A stretch of DNA of 64,000 nt, taken from Variovorax flavidus. Its GTDB lineage: Bacteria; Pseudomonadota; Gammaproteobacteria; Burkholderiales; Burkholderiaceae_C. The stretch is taken from contig NZ_JASZYE010000004.1 of NCBI RefSeq assembly GCF_030317145.1, positions 186,001-250,000 on the forward strand, written 5' to 3'. Shown here one piece after another: positions 45,730 to 55,683 of the stretch. The translations under genes and the position numbers were made by a program. Positions within the stretch are counted from its first letter, which is position 1, and the number at the start of each line of letters is the position of its first letter. The notes under the pieces are model-generated. The model did not search any database and was not told where the DNA came from. It saw nothing but the letters and a program-made list of their open reading frames with translations.

Positions 45730-46161
45730 ATGGACCCGCAAAAGGACTGGATGGGGCGGGGCTGGGCGTATCCGATACGCCTGGACCCCAGGACGGGTGG
45801 GGTGGCGCTCTCCGAGCATGAGCGGGACATCCGCGAGTCCGTTCGCATCATCCTGGGCACGACGCCTGGCGAGCGCGTCCGGCGGCCGGATTTCGGCTGC
45901 GGGATCCATCGGCTGACCTTTGAAGTGGTGGACACGGCGCTCATGACGCGCATCGACGCCGCGGTGCGCGACGCGATGAAGCGTTTCGAGGCCCGCATCG
46001 AAGTGCTGAACGTGGAGATCGACCAGACGGACTTGAGCTGCGGCACCCTGCTGATCAAGCTCAAGTACCGCGTTCGGCAGACCAATCAGACCGGCAACGT
46101 GGTCTACCCCTTCGCCTTCCGTGAAGCGGGCACCGGCTCGAACTCGGGGAGCCGGTCATGA
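45730..46161 (+). CDS. gp25-like baseplate wedge protein (Afp9-like)
   Basis: A protein of 143 residues from the ATG at 45730 (a GTG at 45727 precedes it). DIRESVRIILGTTPGERVRR followed by PDFGCGIHRL is the gp25/GpW signature, and the late LKYRVRQTNQTGNVVYPF closes the fold. gp25 starts sheath assembly on the baseplate. The stop overlaps the next start by four bases. Confidence 0.94.
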   Translation: MDPQKDWMGRGWAYPIRLDPRTGGVALSEHERDIRESVRIILGTTPGERVRRPDFGCGIHRLTFEVVDTALMTRIDAAVRDAMKRFEARIEVLNVEIDQTDLSCGTLLIKLKYRVRQTNQTGNVVYPFAFREAGTGSNSGSRS

Positions 46162-49100
46162 GCGAACGCCGGCCCGGACCCCGTGACGACGATGTGCCTA
46201 GCGAAGCCGCGCTGCTGGCCGACCTGCAGGCGCGCGCGCGGAGCTGGCTGCCGGCTTGGCGGCCGCGCGGCGGGGAGCGGGATGTCGGGCTGGCGCTGCT
46301 GGAGATCGCGGCGCGGCTGAGCGCGGAGGTGAACCAGCGCCTGAAGCGCGTGCCGGAGAAGAGCCTGCGCGCCTTCATCCACTGGATCGGCCTGGAAGGC
46401 GCGGGCGCGCGCGCGGCGCGCCTGCCGGTGGTGCTGGGCATGGGCGCGACGGCGGAGCCGCTGGACGCCGGGGAGCGCGTGCAGTTGCAGGCGCAGACGC
46501 GCGATGGCGTGGCCGTGATGCTGGAGACCGAGCAGCCGCTGCGCGTGCTGCCCGGTCGCCTGCAGCACCTGGTGGCGGCCGATCCGGTGGAGAACGCCTT
46601 CTACCTGCCGCCGCCGGACGTGCTGGCGATGGAGGCGCCCAAGGCGACGGCCGGCCGCTGGGTGCTGCAGGCCGACGCGTTCGCGGGCAATGAGTGGGTG
46701 CAGGTGGAGGCTGCGGAGGGCCTGGCGCCGGGCCTGATGGTGCGCACGCCCGCGAAGACGCTGCAACGCGTGGTGGAGGTGGAGGCGCGGATGGTGCGGC
46801 TGTCGCCGGCGCTGGCGGCGCCGATGCCGGCCAGGCAGCGGCTGACGCTGGAGCGCGCCTTCCGTCCGGCGCAAGCCTGGATCAACGCCCAGGACCACGC
46901 GCTGTACATCGGCGCCGGCGACCTGCTGAAGATCGAGGGCGCGGCCCTGATCGTGGTCAGCGCGGACGGGGGCGTGGCAGCGGACGCCGAGTGGCGGTAC
47001 TGGGGCAAGCTCGACCGGCTGGGCAAGGACGCGCCGGCGGGATGGCAGCTGCTCAAGCCGGTGCCGGGGGAGGTGCCGCTGAAGCTGATGAAGGAGCCCG
47101 GCTCGATCGAGGTGCTGGTCCTGGAAGGGCACCGGAGCCGCTGGCTGCGGGCCACGCGCGAGGCGTCGGCGCTCAAGCACACGAAGGGCGCCACCACGTC
47201 GCAGCTGAGGCTGAGCGTCAAGGGGAAGCCGAAGGACTGGCCGGAGGCGTTCACGAAGCTGCTGAAGGCCGGGGAGGCCAAGGTGGCCGAAGCCGAGAAG
47301 GCGAAGCGAGCCGCCGAGCCGGCGGCGGACGACCGGCAACGGCCCGCCGGCGCGGGCCGGACGTCGCTTCAGCTCGACGGCCTGGCTAACACGGCGCCGC
47401 TGGTGCTGGACGCACCGTTCTATCCGCTCGGCCGCGAGCCGCGGCAGTTCGATGCGTTCTACCTCGGCTGCGGGGAAGCGTTCTCGAAGGCCAGGGCCAA
47501 GATCACGCTCGACTTCACGGTGGACGACCAGCTCCGCACGCCCCTGACGGCCGTGCCCATGGGGACCGATGAAAAGGTCAAGGTGGATCTGCTGATGGGC
47601 ATCGGCAACGACGGTCGCTTCATCCGGCTGAAGGCGACCCGCTCCGTGGACGGGGAGCCCGGCAGCCGGGCCGTCCTGACCCCGCAGGACCGCGTGGTGC
47701 TTGCGGACGATCATGACCTGCCGATCCAGCTGTCGCCGGCGTACGGGCTCGGCGCCGTGGCCAGCGGCGGCATTGCGTTCGCCAGCGCGGTCGAGGTCGG
47801 CGCCGACGGCCTTTCCGTGGCGTGGCTCTACGAGCAGGGCGTTCCCGACACCGAAGGGATATGGACACGGCTGGGATTCCCCCCGGTGGCGCCAGCGAAG
47901 CCCGACGACGCAGGCGGCGGATCCTGCGGGATCTTGATGCTGGCGCCCAGCCAGGGCGTGCCGATGGTGTACGTCCTGCAGGGCGGGACGGTGCATTCGC
48001 GGCCGGCCAAAGGTAACGCGCAATGGCCGGAGGTGGCCCCGGCGAAGCCACTCGGGGGCATCCGCGTGATCGTTCCTGTGCACACGGAGAAAGACGCGTC
48101 GCAGGACCAGCGCCTCATCGCCTTGGACGGCAGCGGAGCGTTGCATCTCCTCTCGTCCCCGCCCGCCGGAGCGGAGCGGTGGGACACGGTTGCGGGCGGT
48201 CACCGCTTCGACCTGGCGTTCACGCCCTTGGCCTTCATGCGTGGAGGGTTGCTGCACGTGGTCGGGTGGGAGAGCGATAAGAAGACGCTCCTGGCGATCC
48301 GGATGAAGGCGAAGGCGAAGCTGGAGGGGGAGGTGGAGGTGGAGGTGGAGGTGGAGGCGGAGGAGGCGAAGCAGGAGGGTGCGGAAGTCGTCGGCCATAC
48401 CTGTGCCTATGCCCTCGAGCATCCGCTGGGGGGCGAAGCCGACGAGCTCGCGATCTACCTCGTCGTCGAGGAGAAGGAGCAGCGCTACCCGGTCCGCTGG
48501 ACGCCGTTCAGCAATCCGCGGGGATGGATGCGCGGCGCGGCGCCGGCCGAGTCCAAGGTCATGAGCGCCGCGCCCATCGTGCTGGGGGAGGACCTGATCG
48601 TGCCGACGGACAACGCGAGCGGGGTCGTCACGCGGGCTGAGCGGTGGAAGAGCCAGACGTTCACTAGCGTCCCGCTGGTCGATGCAGCGCGGTGCGAGGA
48701 AAACGTTTCCTCTATCGACGACCCCGAGAAGTTGCTCGCCGAGCTCAGCATCGGCAAAGGCCGGAAGTTTGAGCCCGTCGCGGCGCTGCTGTCGACGCCA
48801 GATGGGCGATCAATGGTGCGTTTCAAGCAGCGAGTGTCAGAAGAAAGCGCGACGGCGCTTGCGCTGATGGAAGAAGAGTCCGCGGATTTCCAGCCGTTGA
48901 AGCACACAGTCAAATCCTTGACCCGCTCGGAATCCGACACGATCGCGATCGCGGTTGGGAAGCTTCTTCTGATTGAACTGGACGGCGAGAAGCAGTTGGT
49001 CAAGGTCGCCAAGATGGCCGAGGGCGGGACGGTCGTGGAGTTCCGCCCGGTCCTTGCGAAGGCGGCCACGATCACGCGCTACTGGCATGCGAGAAGGGTT

Positions 49101-51335
49101 TGCGGGCTCGAGTCCGCGTTGCGTTCCGCGCTGTACCTGCGCGCGACGGACCCACCGGCCGAACTGGACGTCGTCGATCTGCTGGAACTCGAGGGTTGGA
49201 CCCCGCCGCGGCACACCAGCTTCTCCCTCAGTCGCGCCGCTTCACCTGGCACCTGGATCCTGCTGCCGCCCGAGAGCCGAGAGGGCGCGCCGAACGCGGG
49301 CTCCGGCATCAACCTCACCACCTACTCGAACAAGCCCTTCCGCGAATGGACGCTCCAAGGCGGCGCCTTTCGGCGCAATCCTTCGCTGTCCTGGGAGTTC
49401 TGGGACGGCCAGGCCTGGCGGCGGATCGAGAAGGTGACGGACGTGACCCGACATCTCATCAACACCGGGGAGGTGAGCTTCGACGTCCCCGACGACCTCG
49501 CCCCCACCGACGTGATGGGCCGCAAGAACCACTGGATCCGCGCGCGTCTGGTCGGCGGCAATTACGGAGAGGAGTCGGTGACCCTCACCACCGCGAAGAC
49601 CGGCGACGGCCAGACCGTGACCCGCAACACCGCCACGATCCGCGCGCCTTATGTGATCAAGCTCGACGTCGCCTACGACCTCGCCGACAAGGTGCTGCCC
49701 GACCTCGTCCTGACGCGCGACGGCGGCGCCCTCGTGGACCAGACCGCTGCCAACAACGCCCACAAGGCCGCGAACGCCGCCCATGCCACGCTGCGCTACT
49801 TCGTCCCCCTGGGCGAGACCCTCCAGCGCTTCGACGCCGACGGCGCACCGGCCACCTCCGGCCAGCCCGCCCTCTACCTCGGCCTGGACCGCCCGCCCTC
49901 CGGCAGCGCGGTCAGCCTGCTGTTCCTCGTGGAGGACCGCCTCGACGCCGGCGGCGCCTTGCCCCTGTCGGCCAGCGTCCTGCGCCGGCGCGGCTTCGAG
50001 CCGGTGCCCGTGGACGACGGCACGCGCGGCCTCACCGAAAGCGGCACCGTGGTGCTGCAGATCGGCGAGCCGCCGGAGTCCTCGCAGCTCTTCGGGCAGA
50101 CCGCCTGGTGGCTGCGCCTGCAGGCCAACCCGGATGCGGCCGGGCTCTGGCCGCCGGTCGTGCGCGGCGCATGGCTCAACGGCACTTGGGCGTCTGCCTG
50201 CGAAACGCGAGAGAACGAATGGCTGGGCTCCTCCGACGGCTCGCCGCTGCAGCGCGTGATGCCCGCCCGCCCGCCGGTGATCGCCGGCAGCCTGGAGCTC
50301 CGCGTCCGCGAACGCCTGGGCGAGGAAGCGCTCCAGCGGCTGCGCGCGCTGGACCGCACGCTGGTGGAAGACGAGATCGCGTTCAACCGCGGGCCCTGGA
50401 TCCGCTGGACCTGCGTGGCCGATACCGACGATGCCGGCCCCGACGAGCGCGTCTACAGCCTCGACGACGCCAGCGGCGAGATCCGCTTCGGCGACGGGCG
50501 CCACGGCCGCATTCCGCCGCCCGGTGCCGACACCATCCTCGCGCGGCGCTACCGCCACGGCGGCGGTGCCGCGGCCAATGCGCTCACCGCCTGGACGCAG
50601 GTCCAGCTTGTCACGCCGCTGCGCGGGGTGGACACCGTGATCGCGCCCGACGGCGCGGCCGGCGGCACCGACCCGCAGGACGCCGCGGAAGTCATGCGCT
50701 TCGCGCCGGACACGCTGCGCCTGCGCGGCCGCGCGATCTCGCCCGATGACCTCGCCGCGCTCGCCCGCCAGTTCTCGCCGGACATCGCTCAGGCGGCGCC
50801 CGTGACCGAGGGCGGCGCGCTGCGCCTGGTGGTCGTGATGCGCGGCCGCGACCCGCGGCCGACGCAGGCGGCCCTGCGCGAGCTGCGCCGCTTCCTCGCC
50901 GCGCATTCGCTCCCCTCGCTCATGGCGCCGGACGTGCTGGAGATTCGTGGCCCGGTGCTGCGGCCGCTGCGCGTGGAGATCCGGCTCGTGGTGGACCGCC
51001 TCGCGCATGGCGGCGGCGTGGACGGCCAGGCGCGGCTGCGCGTGCAGGCGCTGCTCGATCCGGCCACCGGCGGGCTCGACGGGCGGGGCTGGCCGGTCGG
51101 CCACTGGCCCACGCGCGACGAGATCGCTGCCGTGCTGGCGCCGCTCGCGGCTGTGGAGGAGATCGAGGACGTGACGATCACCGCCGTGGCGGCCGATGCC
51201 GATGCCGACGCCGATGCCTCCCGCGATGACGCTCCCGAAGCCCCGCCGCGCCTGGCCGCCGATGCCTTGGCCGTGGTCTCCGCCGACGACGTCCGGTGCA
51301 CGATGACGTCGCGCGAATCGGAGCTGGCACCATGA
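46158..51335 (+). CDS. Giant baseplate J-type protein (Afp11-like) with propeller-like insert
   Basis: A protein of 1725 residues. The N-terminal DVGLALLEIAARLSAEVNQR and SLRAFIHWIGLEG mark the Afp11/baseplate J group, and the C-terminal part (about 1300-1690, IRFGDGRHGRIPPPGADTIL, then RGVDTVIAPDGAAGGTD) is the gpJ core. Between them residues 560-960 look like an inserted beta-propeller (VYVLQGGTVHSRP, IALDGSGALHLL, FMRGGLLHVVGWESDK). A run of alternating glutamate and valine near 725-735 comes from a GAGGTG microsatellite (48327-48360). It forms the baseplate wedge. It ends in an ATGA overlap with the second J-type gene. Confidence 0.88.
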   Translation: MSERRPGPRDDDVPSEAALLADLQARARSWLPAWRPRGGERDVGLALLEIAARLSAEVNQRLKRVPEKSLRAFIHWIGLEGAGARAARLPVVLGMGATAEPLDAGERVQLQAQTRDGVAVMLETEQPLRVLPGRLQHLVAADPVENAFYLPPPDVLAMEAPKATAGRWVLQADAFAGNEWVQVEAAEGLAPGLMVRTPAKTLQRVVEVEARMVRLSPALAAPMPARQRLTLERAFRPAQAWINAQDHALYIGAGDLLKIEGAALIVVSADGGVAADAEWRYWGKLDRLGKDAPAGWQLLKPVPGEVPLKLMKEPGSIEVLVLEGHRSRWLRATREASALKHTKGATTSQLRLSVKGKPKDWPEAFTKLLKAGEAKVAEAEKAKRAAEPAADDRQRPAGAGRTSLQLDGLANTAPLVLDAPFYPLGREPRQFDAFYLGCGEAFSKARAKITLDFTVDDQLRTPLTAVPMGTDEKVKVDLLMGIGNDGRFIRLKATRSVDGEPGSRAVLTPQDRVVLADDHDLPIQLSPAYGLGAVASGGIAFASAVEVGADGLSVAWLYEQGVPDTEGIWTRLGFPPVAPAKPDDAGGGSCGILMLAPSQGVPMVYVLQGGTVHSRPAKGNAQWPEVAPAKPLGGIRVIVPVHTEKDASQDQRLIALDGSGALHLLSSPPAGAERWDTVAGGHRFDLAFTPLAFMRGGLLHVVGWESDKKTLLAIRMKAKAKLEGEVEVEVEVEAEEAKQEGAEVVGHTCAYALEHPLGGEADELAIYLVVEEKEQRYPVRWTPFSNPRGWMRGAAPAESKVMSAAPIVLGEDLIVPTDNASGVVTRAERWKSQTFTSVPLVDAARCEENVSSIDDPEKLLAELSIGKGRKFEPVAALLSTPDGRSMVRFKQRVSEESATALALMEEESADFQPLKHTVKSLTRSESDTIAIAVGKLLLIELDGEKQLVKVAKMAEGGTVVEFRPVLAKAATITRYWHARRVCGLESALRSALYLRATDPPAELDVVDLLELEGWTPPRHTSFSLSRAASPGTWILLPPESREGAPNAGSGINLTTYSNKPFREWTLQGGAFRRNPSLSWEFWDGQAWRRIEKVTDVTRHLINTGEVSFDVPDDLAPTDVMGRKNHWIRARLVGGNYGEESVTLTTAKTGDGQTVTRNTATIRAPYVIKLDVAYDLADKVLPDLVLTRDGGALVDQTAANNAHKAANAAHATLRYFVPLGETLQRFDADGAPATSGQPALYLGLDRPPSGSAVSLLFLVEDRLDAGGALPLSASVLRRRGFEPVPVDDGTRGLTESGTVVLQIGEPPESSQLFGQTAWWLRLQANPDAAGLWPPVVRGAWLNGTWASACETRENEWLGSSDGSPLQRVMPARPPVIAGSLELRVRERLGEEALQRLRALDRTLVEDEIAFNRGPWIRWTCVADTDDAGPDERVYSLDDASGEIRFGDGRHGRIPPPGADTILARRYRHGGGAAANALTAWTQVQLVTPLRGVDTVIAPDGAAGGTDPQDAAEVMRFAPDTLRLRGRAISPDDLAALARQFSPDIAQAAPVTEGGALRLVVVMRGRDPRPTQAALRELRRFLAAHSLPSLMAPDVLEIRGPVLRPLRVEIRLVVDRLAHGGGVDGQARLRVQALLDPATGGLDGRGWPVGHWPTRDEIAAVLAPLAAVEEIEDVTITAVAADADADADASRDDAPEAPPRLAADALAVVSADDVRCTMTSRESELAP

Positions 51336-53326
51336 AGGACGTCCGCCTCCAGCTCGACGACATCGGTTACACGGAGCTGACGGAGCTCGCGCGCTCGCTG
51401 ATTCCGACGCTCGCGCCGGCCTGGACGGATCACAACGCGCACGACCCGGGGATCATGCTTACCGAGCTGCTGGCCTGGATCGCCGAGGCGCAGATCTACA
51501 GCCTCGGCCGCGTGCGGCGCGACGAGCGCCGGGCCTTTGCCGCCTTGCTGGGCGTGCGCGCGCGCGGCGCGGCGCCGGCGCAGGGGCTGGTCTGGCCGAC
51601 CGACCCGCTGCCCGTGGCGCGGGTCCTCGCCGCCGACCAGCGCGTGAGGCCGCCCGGCGCGGAAGCGCCGCCCTATTGCTGCAGCCATTCGCTGCTCTTG
51701 TGGCAGGGCAAGCGCATCGCCCAGCTGAAGGCCTGCCGCGGTGACGGCAGCGAGGACGACGTCACCGATGTGAATCGCCTGCACGGCGTGGGCTTCACGC
51801 CCTTCAGCGATCCGCCGCTGCCGCAGGACCGTCTGGAGCTTCAACTCAACGGCGACTGGCCGGCCGTGCCGAGCGATCCGCACGCGCCGCTGGGGGCGGA
51901 TGCCCTGCTGTCCATCGGCTTCGATCTCGCCTTGCCGGGCCAAGGACGTCCGCGCGGCGGCGTCGAGGAGGCACCGGACACCGTCGAGGCCGACGCCGAC
52001 GCCTTCGGTGCCGCGTGTCTCCCGACCTGCCCGGAGAGCGCCTCGCTGCAGGTGCTGCTGCGCGGCGGCGGCGAGGAGCGCGAGCTGACGGTGGTCGAGG
52101 ACACGACCCACGGCCTGCTGCGCAGCGGCGTCGTGCTGGTGGCCTGCAAGCCGCGGCGCGTGCTGAAGGCGCCGCTCACCCTGGTCCTGCGCGGCGCGCA
52201 GGGCGGCTTCCTGCGGTCGCCGGTGATCCGCCGGGTCGATCTCAATGTGGTGCCCATCGTTCAACGCGAGCAAGTGGCGCTGCGCGTCGAACACTTCGGC
52301 ACCGGCGCGCCGGATCGCAGCTGGACCTTGCCGGTGGGCGCGATGGTGGAGCGCGGAAATCCGACGCTGGAAGTGAAATCGGAAGCGCGCAGCGGCCACA
52401 TGCTTTCCTGGTCGCGGGTCGAGGATCTGGCCGCGTGCAGCCCCGAGTGCCGCGTCTATCGCGTGGACACGGCGAACGGGCAGCTCGTCTTCGGCAACGG
52501 GCTCAACGGCCGCGCATTCCCGCCGGGCGCCAGCCTGCAGGTCGCGTGCTGGACGACGAAGGGCGCGGGCGGCGGCCTGCCCGCCGGCTTGATGTGGCGG
52601 GTGCCGGGCGTGCAGGCGGACTTCGGCAGCAATATCGCCGTGGTCAGCGGCGGCCGGGCGGTGGACGATCTGGCGGAACTGCGGCGGCGGGCGCGGGAGC
52701 GCGTCCGGGAAGCGCGCCCGCTGGTGACGAGCGCGGACCTGGGCGCAGCGGCGCTCGCGCTGACGGGGCTGGGCGTGGCGCGCGTGGCAGAGCTGCCGAT
52801 TCCGGCGCTCAAGCGGGGCACGCCGCCCCGCCCGCGCGGCCTGCGGGTGCTCGTGGCGGCCGGCCGGCATGGGGCCGACGGGCGCGACGGCGGCACGGAA
52901 TCCGCACGCTGGCTCGACGAGATCGCGCGGCGGCTGGCGCCGCGCCTGCCGCTGGGCCAGCGGCTGCGGGTGATCAGCCCGCGCTTCGTGGAGCTGCGCG
53001 TGCGCGCGACGCTGCAAGCCGCTGCGCAGGCCGATCCCGAGCAGGTGGCGCGGCGTGCGATGGCCTGCCTGCGCGATCAGCTGTCCCCGCTGGACGACGG
53101 CGAGATCCGCGCCTGGCCCTTCGGCCGCGATGTGACGCCGCTGCAGGTGCGCAGCTGCTTGCGCCAGGTGGCCGGGGTGCTGCGGGTGGAGGCGGTGGAG
53201 CTGGTCCTCGGCGGGCGGCCCTTGCCGGCGGGCAAGGCGCTTCGGGTGGGGCTGAGCGGCTTGCCCAAGCTGGTCATCGACCGGCAGGACCTGACGGTGA
53301 CCCGCGGACCGGGGAGGGCGCCATGA
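51332..53326 (+). CDS. Second baseplate J-type protein (Afp12-like)
   Basis: A protein of 664 residues. It begins with a gpJ-like wedge helix region (TELARSLIPTLAPAWTDHNA, DPGIMLTELLAWIAEAQIYS) and ends with the gpJ core (VVSGGRAVDDLAELRRRARE, LVTSADLGAAALALTGLGVA). Together with the previous protein it would form the wedge heterodimer that surrounds the hub. Coupled at both ends by ATGA overlaps. Confidence 0.9.
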   Translation: MKDVRLQLDDIGYTELTELARSLIPTLAPAWTDHNAHDPGIMLTELLAWIAEAQIYSLGRVRRDERRAFAALLGVRARGAAPAQGLVWPTDPLPVARVLAADQRVRPPGAEAPPYCCSHSLLLWQGKRIAQLKACRGDGSEDDVTDVNRLHGVGFTPFSDPPLPQDRLELQLNGDWPAVPSDPHAPLGADALLSIGFDLALPGQGRPRGGVEEAPDTVEADADAFGAACLPTCPESASLQVLLRGGGEERELTVVEDTTHGLLRSGVVLVACKPRRVLKAPLTLVLRGAQGGFLRSPVIRRVDLNVVPIVQREQVALRVEHFGTGAPDRSWTLPVGAMVERGNPTLEVKSEARSGHMLSWSRVEDLAACSPECRVYRVDTANGQLVFGNGLNGRAFPPGASLQVACWTTKGAGGGLPAGLMWRVPGVQADFGSNIAVVSGGRAVDDLAELRRRARERVREARPLVTSADLGAAALALTGLGVARVAELPIPALKRGTPPRPRGLRVLVAAGRHGADGRDGGTESARWLDEIARRLAPRLPLGQRLRVISPRFVELRVRATLQAAAQADPEQVARRAMACLRDQLSPLDDGEIRAWPFGRDVTPLQVRSCLRQVAGVLRVEAVELVLGGRPLPAGKALRVGLSGLPKLVIDRQDLTVTRGPGRAP

Positions 53327-55626
53327 GCGTGACCGGCTTGAAGGCCTATCGATTCACGACGCCAGCGCATTGGAAGCGCTGCGTGCGTCACCGCCTGGGC
53401 GTGACGAATGAGGGCGGGCTGCGCGTGGAGCCGCCGCTCGGCACGCACGCCGTGCAGGCGGTGCGGGGCGCGCTGCTGCGCGTGGCGGCGGGGCGGCGGG
53501 GCGTGCGCTGGAGCACGCACGGGGACACGCCGTCGAAATGCCTGCTGCAGACCTCAGGGGGCATGGCGAGCGACTGTCATCAGTTCCAATCCGTCGCCGC
53601 GGACCGGCTGCTGGCGCAGAGCCCGCGGTGGATCCTGGAGGGCGAGGGGCTGTGGGGCTTCGGCGCAAAGAGCCTGTGGCTGCAGCGCGTGGAGGCGGAT
53701 TCGCTGGCGGCCGATTCGCCCTTCGAGCTGGGCAGCGACCTGGACCTGCGCCTGGCCGACCGGTGCACGCCCGCGCCGCGGCGCATCGTCGATATCGCCG
53801 GGGACGGTGGCGGCGGGCTGTGGGTGCTGGCGGAGCTCGGCACGGCCGGGGGCGACGCGGCGGGGCCGGCCGGGCAACGGTGCGAGCGCGTGAACGCTGC
53901 GGGTTGCGTCATCGAGCGCTGGCAGCCCGAAGGGGCGAAGGCCGCGCGCGAGATGGTGAGCGTGGACGGCGGGCGCACACTGGTCCTGCTCTCCCAGGAT
54001 GGCGCGAGCCTGAGCTGGGCGCGGCTCGGCCCGATGGCTTTCGACGGCGATGCGGATGCCGATGACATGGCCTCGGCCGTCAAGCCGGTGCCGGTGGTCG
54101 AGCGCTCGGTGGAGACGCTGGCGCCCGGTTGGCGCGTGAAGCGCATGAGTTCGGACGGCTGCCATCGGATCGCGCTGTGGCTGGTGCAGTCGGCAGGCGG
54201 CAGCACGCGCAGCGCGCTGATGGTTCTCGACGCCGACGGCGGCGTGCTGCACGAGGCGGCGCCCGACGTGATGCAGGAGCCGGTGGCGTTCAGCGACCTA
54301 GCCGTGCAGGGCGATGTGGTGTGGATCGCGACCCGGCAGGGCTTGTGGCGGCTCGACGGCGGGCCGGCGTGCGGCCGGCAGATGGCAAGGGGCCTGCTGA
54401 TCACGCCGGTGCTGGATTCGCCGCCGGGCGCCGAAGGGCGGGGATGGCTGCGCGCGGAGCTGCGGCTGTCCCTGCCGCCTGGGGCCCGGCTCGTGGTCGA
54501 GGCCGCGGGGACCGATGACGAGCTGAAGGCGCGGGACGTGCGGGCGTGGCTCGAGCGTGGGGACCTGCCGCTCTCGCAGCGCTGGGAACGGCTATGGCAT
54601 CGATCTCAGGGCGCCGGCTTCACACGGCTGCCGGCCTTCCGCATGGAAAAGCCGGGTGAGGTCGACGGCGAGATTGCTGTGCCGCTGTTCAGGCTGCAGC
54701 AGCGCTGGATGTGGCTGGGCATCGAGATCGTGATGCCGCCCGGCGTGCCGATGCCCGAGCTGGAGGCGCTGGCGGTGCGCTATCCCGACCGCTCGCTGAT
54801 GGCGCATCTGCCGGAGATCTTCCGCTGCCGGGAGGGCGATCCGGAGGGCTTGCTGCGCGGCTGGGTGGGCGTGATCGAGACGATGACGCAGGGCCTGGAC
54901 GAACGCATCGGCGCGATCGGCGCCGGGATCGATCCGGAGACGGCGCCGGCGGCGCGCCTGGACGAGCTGGCCGGTTGGCTCGGCCTGCCCTGGGACGAGC
55001 GGATGGCGGCGGCGGACAAGCGCGCACTGCTGAAGGCTGCGGGCGGACTGATGGCGTCGCGGGGGACGCGGCAGGGCTTGCGCGGGCTGCTGCATGCGCT
55101 GCTGGGCGCGTCCAGCTGCATCGGGATCGAGGACCGGATGGTGGACCACCCGCCGGACGCGCTGGGCGGCCGCACGGGGCCGGGGCCGGCCTTGCCGCTG
55201 GTGATCGCCGGGGCGCCGCGGGCCACGGCGACGCTGGGGGAGAGGGCGCGGGTCGGCCTCGCCAGGCTGCCGGGCGCGGGCGCGGTGCCGGCGGTGATGG
55301 GCGATCCGCTGCGGGCGGTGGCGGCCGTGGTCCATGTGGACATCACCACGACGCCGAAGCGGAAGAAGGAACTCGCCAGCGCGCTGCCGGCGCTGCTGGC
55401 GCAGTTCCTGCCCGCGGGCGTGCGGGCGGACCTGCACTGGCACACGCGCACGGACGGCGTGCTCGCGGGAGACGGTGACACGAGCGAGACCGCCGATGTG
55501 TGGCGCCTGGACGGCCTCACGCCGGGGCGGCTGGGCGAGGACCAGGTGGTCGGACGCTCGGCGCTCGATCGTGGCCGGGAACGCCGCCTTGATGAAGGCA
55601 CGGATCTGGGTTTCCGATTGCGTTGA
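53323..55626 (+). CDS. Tail protein with N-terminal propeller-like repeats and tail-protein-I-like end
   Basis: A protein of 767 residues. Residues 60-360 show repeated four-strand-like blocks (IVDIAGDGGGGLWVLAELG, SVDGGRTLVLLSQDG, VWIATRQGLWRLDGG) that suggest a beta-propeller. The C-terminal third (SLMAHLPEIFRCREGDPEGL, LDELAGWLGLPWDER, then LMASRGTRQGLRGLLHALLG) matches phage tail protein I-type domains that close the baseplate and carry fibres. It is encoded right after the two J-type proteins, where Afp12/Afp13-type genes lie. Confidence 0.82.
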   Translation: MSVTGLKAYRFTTPAHWKRCVRHRLGVTNEGGLRVEPPLGTHAVQAVRGALLRVAAGRRGVRWSTHGDTPSKCLLQTSGGMASDCHQFQSVAADRLLAQSPRWILEGEGLWGFGAKSLWLQRVEADSLAADSPFELGSDLDLRLADRCTPAPRRIVDIAGDGGGGLWVLAELGTAGGDAAGPAGQRCERVNAAGCVIERWQPEGAKAAREMVSVDGGRTLVLLSQDGASLSWARLGPMAFDGDADADDMASAVKPVPVVERSVETLAPGWRVKRMSSDGCHRIALWLVQSAGGSTRSALMVLDADGGVLHEAAPDVMQEPVAFSDLAVQGDVVWIATRQGLWRLDGGPACGRQMARGLLITPVLDSPPGAEGRGWLRAELRLSLPPGARLVVEAAGTDDELKARDVRAWLERGDLPLSQRWERLWHRSQGAGFTRLPAFRMEKPGEVDGEIAVPLFRLQQRWMWLGIEIVMPPGVPMPELEALAVRYPDRSLMAHLPEIFRCREGDPEGLLRGWVGVIETMTQGLDERIGAIGAGIDPETAPAARLDELAGWLGLPWDERMAAADKRALLKAAGGLMASRGTRQGLRGLLHALLGASSCIGIEDRMVDHPPDALGGRTGPGPALPLVIAGAPRATATLGERARVGLARLPGAGAVPAVMGDPLRAVAAVVHVDITTTPKRKKELASALPALLAQFLPAGVRADLHWHTRTDGVLAGDGDTSETADVWRLDGLTPGRLGEDQVVGRSALDRGRERRLDEGTDLGFRLR

Positions 55627-55683
55627 TGGACCCGCCGGGCAATCCCGGCCGAACAGGACTTTGAACACCCAAGGAGCATCACC

